DNA of 64,000 nucleotides. Origin: Sarcina sp. DSM 11001. Its GTDB lineage: Bacteria > Bacillota > Clostridia > Lachnospirales > Lachnospiraceae. The first letter of the stretch is position 1, and every line of letters begins with the position of its first letter. A model generated the notes under the pieces. The model was not told where the DNA came from. It worked only from the letters and a program-made list of their open reading frames with translations, and ran no database searches. The translations under genes were made by a program, and so were the position numbers. The stretch covers positions 67,588-131,587 of the forward strand of contig NZ_FNFZ01000010.1 in the NCBI RefSeq assembly GCF_900101015.1, in the 5' to 3' direction. Shown in pieces: positions 62,100-64,000 of the stretch.

Positions 62100-63557
62100 A
62101 TGAAAACATTCATACGCAAGAAGCTTCCCTTCATCATGATCATCTTACAGGTGATCATGATCCTTGGAATTCTGCTCTACATTGTCCCGGGACGTTACAG
62201 GCTGTATGACATCGTCCTTTATGATGCGTCGGAAAGCGTTCCGGCCAATCCCCTGATCGGTTATGCTCCGTCTGCCCTGGAAACAGAAGCCTGTGAGAAC
62301 ACAGACCTCGTGTTCATAGAAGTCCGCTTTTCGGAATGGGAACCTCAGGAGGGCATATTCGATACAGCTTCTCTGGAAGAAAAATTTCATATCGCGGAAT
62401 ATAAGGAAAAAAACAAGCTTGCCGTCCTTCGCTTTGTCTGTGATGTCCCCGGAGAAGAAGGGCATATGGATATACCTGACTGGCTGTACAGGAAGACAAA
62501 TGACGGCCAGTCCTATCAGGATGCTTCCGGTGCAGGATACGCGCCGAATTATGCAAATGAGGACTTTATCAAAGCCCATAAAGCGGCTCTGGAAGCTCTT
62601 TCCTCGTGGTGCCGGCAGGACAGCTTTGTAGCCTATGTGGAGATGGGGTCTGTGGGCCATAACGGAGACTGGAATGCCTGGGCAGGTGTCAGTCCGGAAC
62701 TGGTGCCGGGAGAGACGGTACTGGAGCAGTACGCCGCGCAGTACTCGCAGGCCTTCCCCAGGAAGGGAGAGATCCGGGTCCTGAGCAGCGGCAGTGAAGA
62801 ACTCACTAAGACCTCCGGCTCCTGGAGAGATTTTCTCGGAGATCACACGCAGGTGTCCGACTGGTGCAGAGAGACTGTCGCTGTCCATTCCAGTTATGAC
62901 CAGGAAGCCCCTGCTGAAGCGGGCGGCACAGGGGCAGAGAGCAAAGCGGCGGACAGCCTGAGCAAGGCAGACCAGACCGATGAAGAGAACAATGATCTCT
63001 GGAAGAAGGCTCCAGTCGGCGGAGGAATGACAGATTCGATCTCCATGGGCGAACTGTTGATGGAAAAACTGTCGGATACCCTGAAACAGAGCCGTTCCAG
63101 CCACATCTCTTTCATAGGCCCGAACTGCCCGGACAGGGATCAGCAGACCACAAACGGCAGTGAGATGATCCTCCGCAATGTCGGTTACTGTATCTACCTC
63201 AGCCGTCTGCAGAATACGGTCGACTATATAGATGATGAGCTGCTGTTTCATTTCACCTTTGCCAATATAGGAGTGGCTCCCCTTTACTGGGACTGGCCTG
63301 TCAGGATGTATGTCTATGACAAGGGCGGATCCTGCATTAAAGAGCAGATTCTCGACCTGAAGCTGTCCGAACTTCTCCCGGGAAAGGAGATCACGACCAT
63401 CGGCAGAGTGCCCTATTCCCGCGAACTGCTTAAGGGATACAGCATCGGCATAGCCATTACGAGTCCTGATGGGACAAAGCATATAACCCTGGCCCAGAAG
63501 GGGGTGATCCCCAATCAGAATGGAGTCCACCGGATCTACAAAAAGGTGAGGTATTAG
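62100..63557 (+). CDS. DUF4832-type extracytoplasmic protein, probable Pel accessory
   Basis: 485 residues. Signal-anchor helix (about 8-30), then a TIM-barrel-like region resembling DUF4832/DUF4874 proteins (ANPLIGYAPSA, FIEVRFSEWEPQEGIFD, EMGSVGHNGDWNAW) and a beta-sandwich C-terminus (HFTFANIGVAPLYWDWPVR). An acidic low-complexity loop is near 265-310. It is probably a carbohydrate-active or carbohydrate-binding protein. Directly follows pelG (33 bases) in the same orientation, so it likely modifies, binds or trims the Pel polymer (inference). Confidence 0.75.
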   Translation: MKTFIRKKLPFIMIILQVIMILGILLYIVPGRYRLYDIVLYDASESVPANPLIGYAPSALETEACENTDLVFIEVRFSEWEPQEGIFDTASLEEKFHIAEYKEKNKLAVLRFVCDVPGEEGHMDIPDWLYRKTNDGQSYQDASGAGYAPNYANEDFIKAHKAALEALSSWCRQDSFVAYVEMGSVGHNGDWNAWAGVSPELVPGETVLEQYAAQYSQAFPRKGEIRVLSSGSEELTKTSGSWRDFLGDHTQVSDWCRETVAVHSSYDQEAPAEAGGTGAESKAADSLSKADQTDEENNDLWKKAPVGGGMTDSISMGELLMEKLSDTLKQSRSSHISFIGPNCPDRDQQTTNGSEMILRNVGYCIYLSRLQNTVDYIDDELLFHFTFANIGVAPLYWDWPVRMYVYDKGGSCIKEQILDLKLSELLPGKEITTIGRVPYSRELLKGYSIGIAITSPDGTKHITLAQKGVIPNQNGVHRIYKKVRY

Positions 63558-63875
63558 AAAACTTAAAAAGGCTGAAAAAGTATGGAGTTTTGCGCAAAGT
63601 AACTCTTGCGCAATTCCAATATATGTGGTAGTTTATTAACGTTGTTTTTTGTAAGGCGGCTCAGCCGCGTATTCTGTTCACTTAAGACGGTCCTCTGCCG
63701 GCCTGCATATTTATGGCCGCACAAATCTTTTGTACATTTTTCTGCATACAAAGAGAAGCGGCAAAAGCAGGACAGGAGATATGAAAAGGGCTTCCCGGGA
63801 TAAGAGTATAAGAGCTCGGAAATCCTGTCCGGGAGCGATAAAAGGCAAGAACGTCCGGCGTGGAAAGGAGATTTT
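63558..63875 (+). promoter_or_regulatory. Leader region upstream of rplS
   Basis: 318 bases without a gene. GTTTTGCGCAAAG and CTTGCGCAA repeats (about 63590-63610) resemble -35-like boxes but lack a clear -10. Downstream are two mutually exclusive pairings: GGACAGGA (63770-63777) with TCCTGTCC (63823-63830), and TTCCCGG (63792-63798) with CCGGGAG (63829-63835). This suggests a structured, perhaps autoregulated, L19 leader. AAAGGAG at 63864-63870 is the rplS ribosome site. Confidence 0.5.
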
Positions 63876-64000
63876 ATGAATTTCGAGATCATTAAAGAAC
63901 TTGAGAAAGAGCAGCTGAAGGCGGAAGTTCCTCAGTTTGCGACAGGCGACACTGTCCGTGTCCACAACCGCATCAAAGAAGGTACCAGAGAAAGAGTACA
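63876..64000 (+). CDS. rplS: 50S ribosomal protein L19, N-terminal part (runs off window)
   Basis: 41 residues are visible: [15 protein letters not shown] and [21 protein letters not shown] are diagnostic for bL19. Usually rplS follows trmD directly; here seven genes separate them. The 3' part is outside the window. Confidence 0.95.
   Translation, partial: MNFEIIKELEKEQLKAEVPQFATGDTVRVHNRIKEGTRERV

Overview
The window reads as a contiguous chromosomal piece of an anaerobic Firmicute, most likely a Lachnospiraceae-type Clostridium. This rests on the clostridial gene order dgt-dnaG-rpoD-trmK-nif3, a type A RNase P RNA, an Rnf complex, a CotH-like fragment, the rpmF/plsX/acpP/rnc/smc/ftsY and ylxM/ffh/rpsP/khpA/rimM/trmD/rplS housekeeping clusters, strong AGGAGG ribosome binding sites and TTGACA/TATAAT promoters. 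The species is not identified; no database search was possible.

Layout. 0-10 kb: 3' end of a CotH-family gene, then rnfCDGEAB (ion-pumping ferredoxin:NAD oxidoreductase). Facing it on the minus strand are a Gx-transporter-family membrane protein, a NusG-domain-II protein and a membrane-anchored flavin reductase with two FMN-attachment domains. 10-10.6 kb: four tRNAs (Val-GAC, Leu-CAG, Leu-AAG, Val-CAC). 11-18.7 kb: replication and transcription genes (dgt, dnaG, rpoD), trmK, a Nif3-like protein and a TGS-domain nucleoside kinase. 18.7-19.4 kb: a 153-bp MITE-like element and rnpB. 19.6-23.5 kb: a metal-handling cluster of two G3E GTPases and LarC, with His-rich low-complexity segments in two of the three. 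23.8-37 kb: rpsT, a racemase, a pseudouridine synthase, two HAD phosphatases, an FtsK-like protein that has lost its Walker A lysine, a second identical MITE copy in inverted orientation, an ADP-ribosylglycohydrolase/SseB fusion, a DUF1284 protein, a glutathione peroxidase facing a MarR regulator, an MscS channel fused to an ATPase-like domain, and tmcAL. 37-51 kb: ackA, the lipid/ribosome/segregation cluster, ilvA, and a membrane protein that looks like a decayed GH25 lysozyme.

51-64 kb is the most notable region. The conserved operon rpsP-khpA-rimM-trmD-rplS is interrupted between trmD and rplS by about 10 kb encoding a Gram-positive Pel-type exopolysaccharide machine: a secreted GH114/PelA-hydrolase-like protein, PelD (degenerate SDR + four TM + GAF, no GGDEF), PelE, a DUF2194 deacetylase (PelA-DA), PelF glycosyltransferase, PelG transporter and a DUF4832-type protein. 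The first pel gene overlaps the end of trmD, so the polysaccharide genes appear translationally and transcriptionally tied to ribosome and tRNA-modification genes.

Other original signals are the paired MITE copies with exact 8-bp target duplications, several apparent pseudo-enzymes (FtsK-like, ARH-like, GH25-like, SDR in PelD), a wobble-A tRNA-Leu, an RnfG with an atypical flavinylation motif, and two minisatellite-like tandem arrays (23-bp x 6 and about 16-bp x 6).
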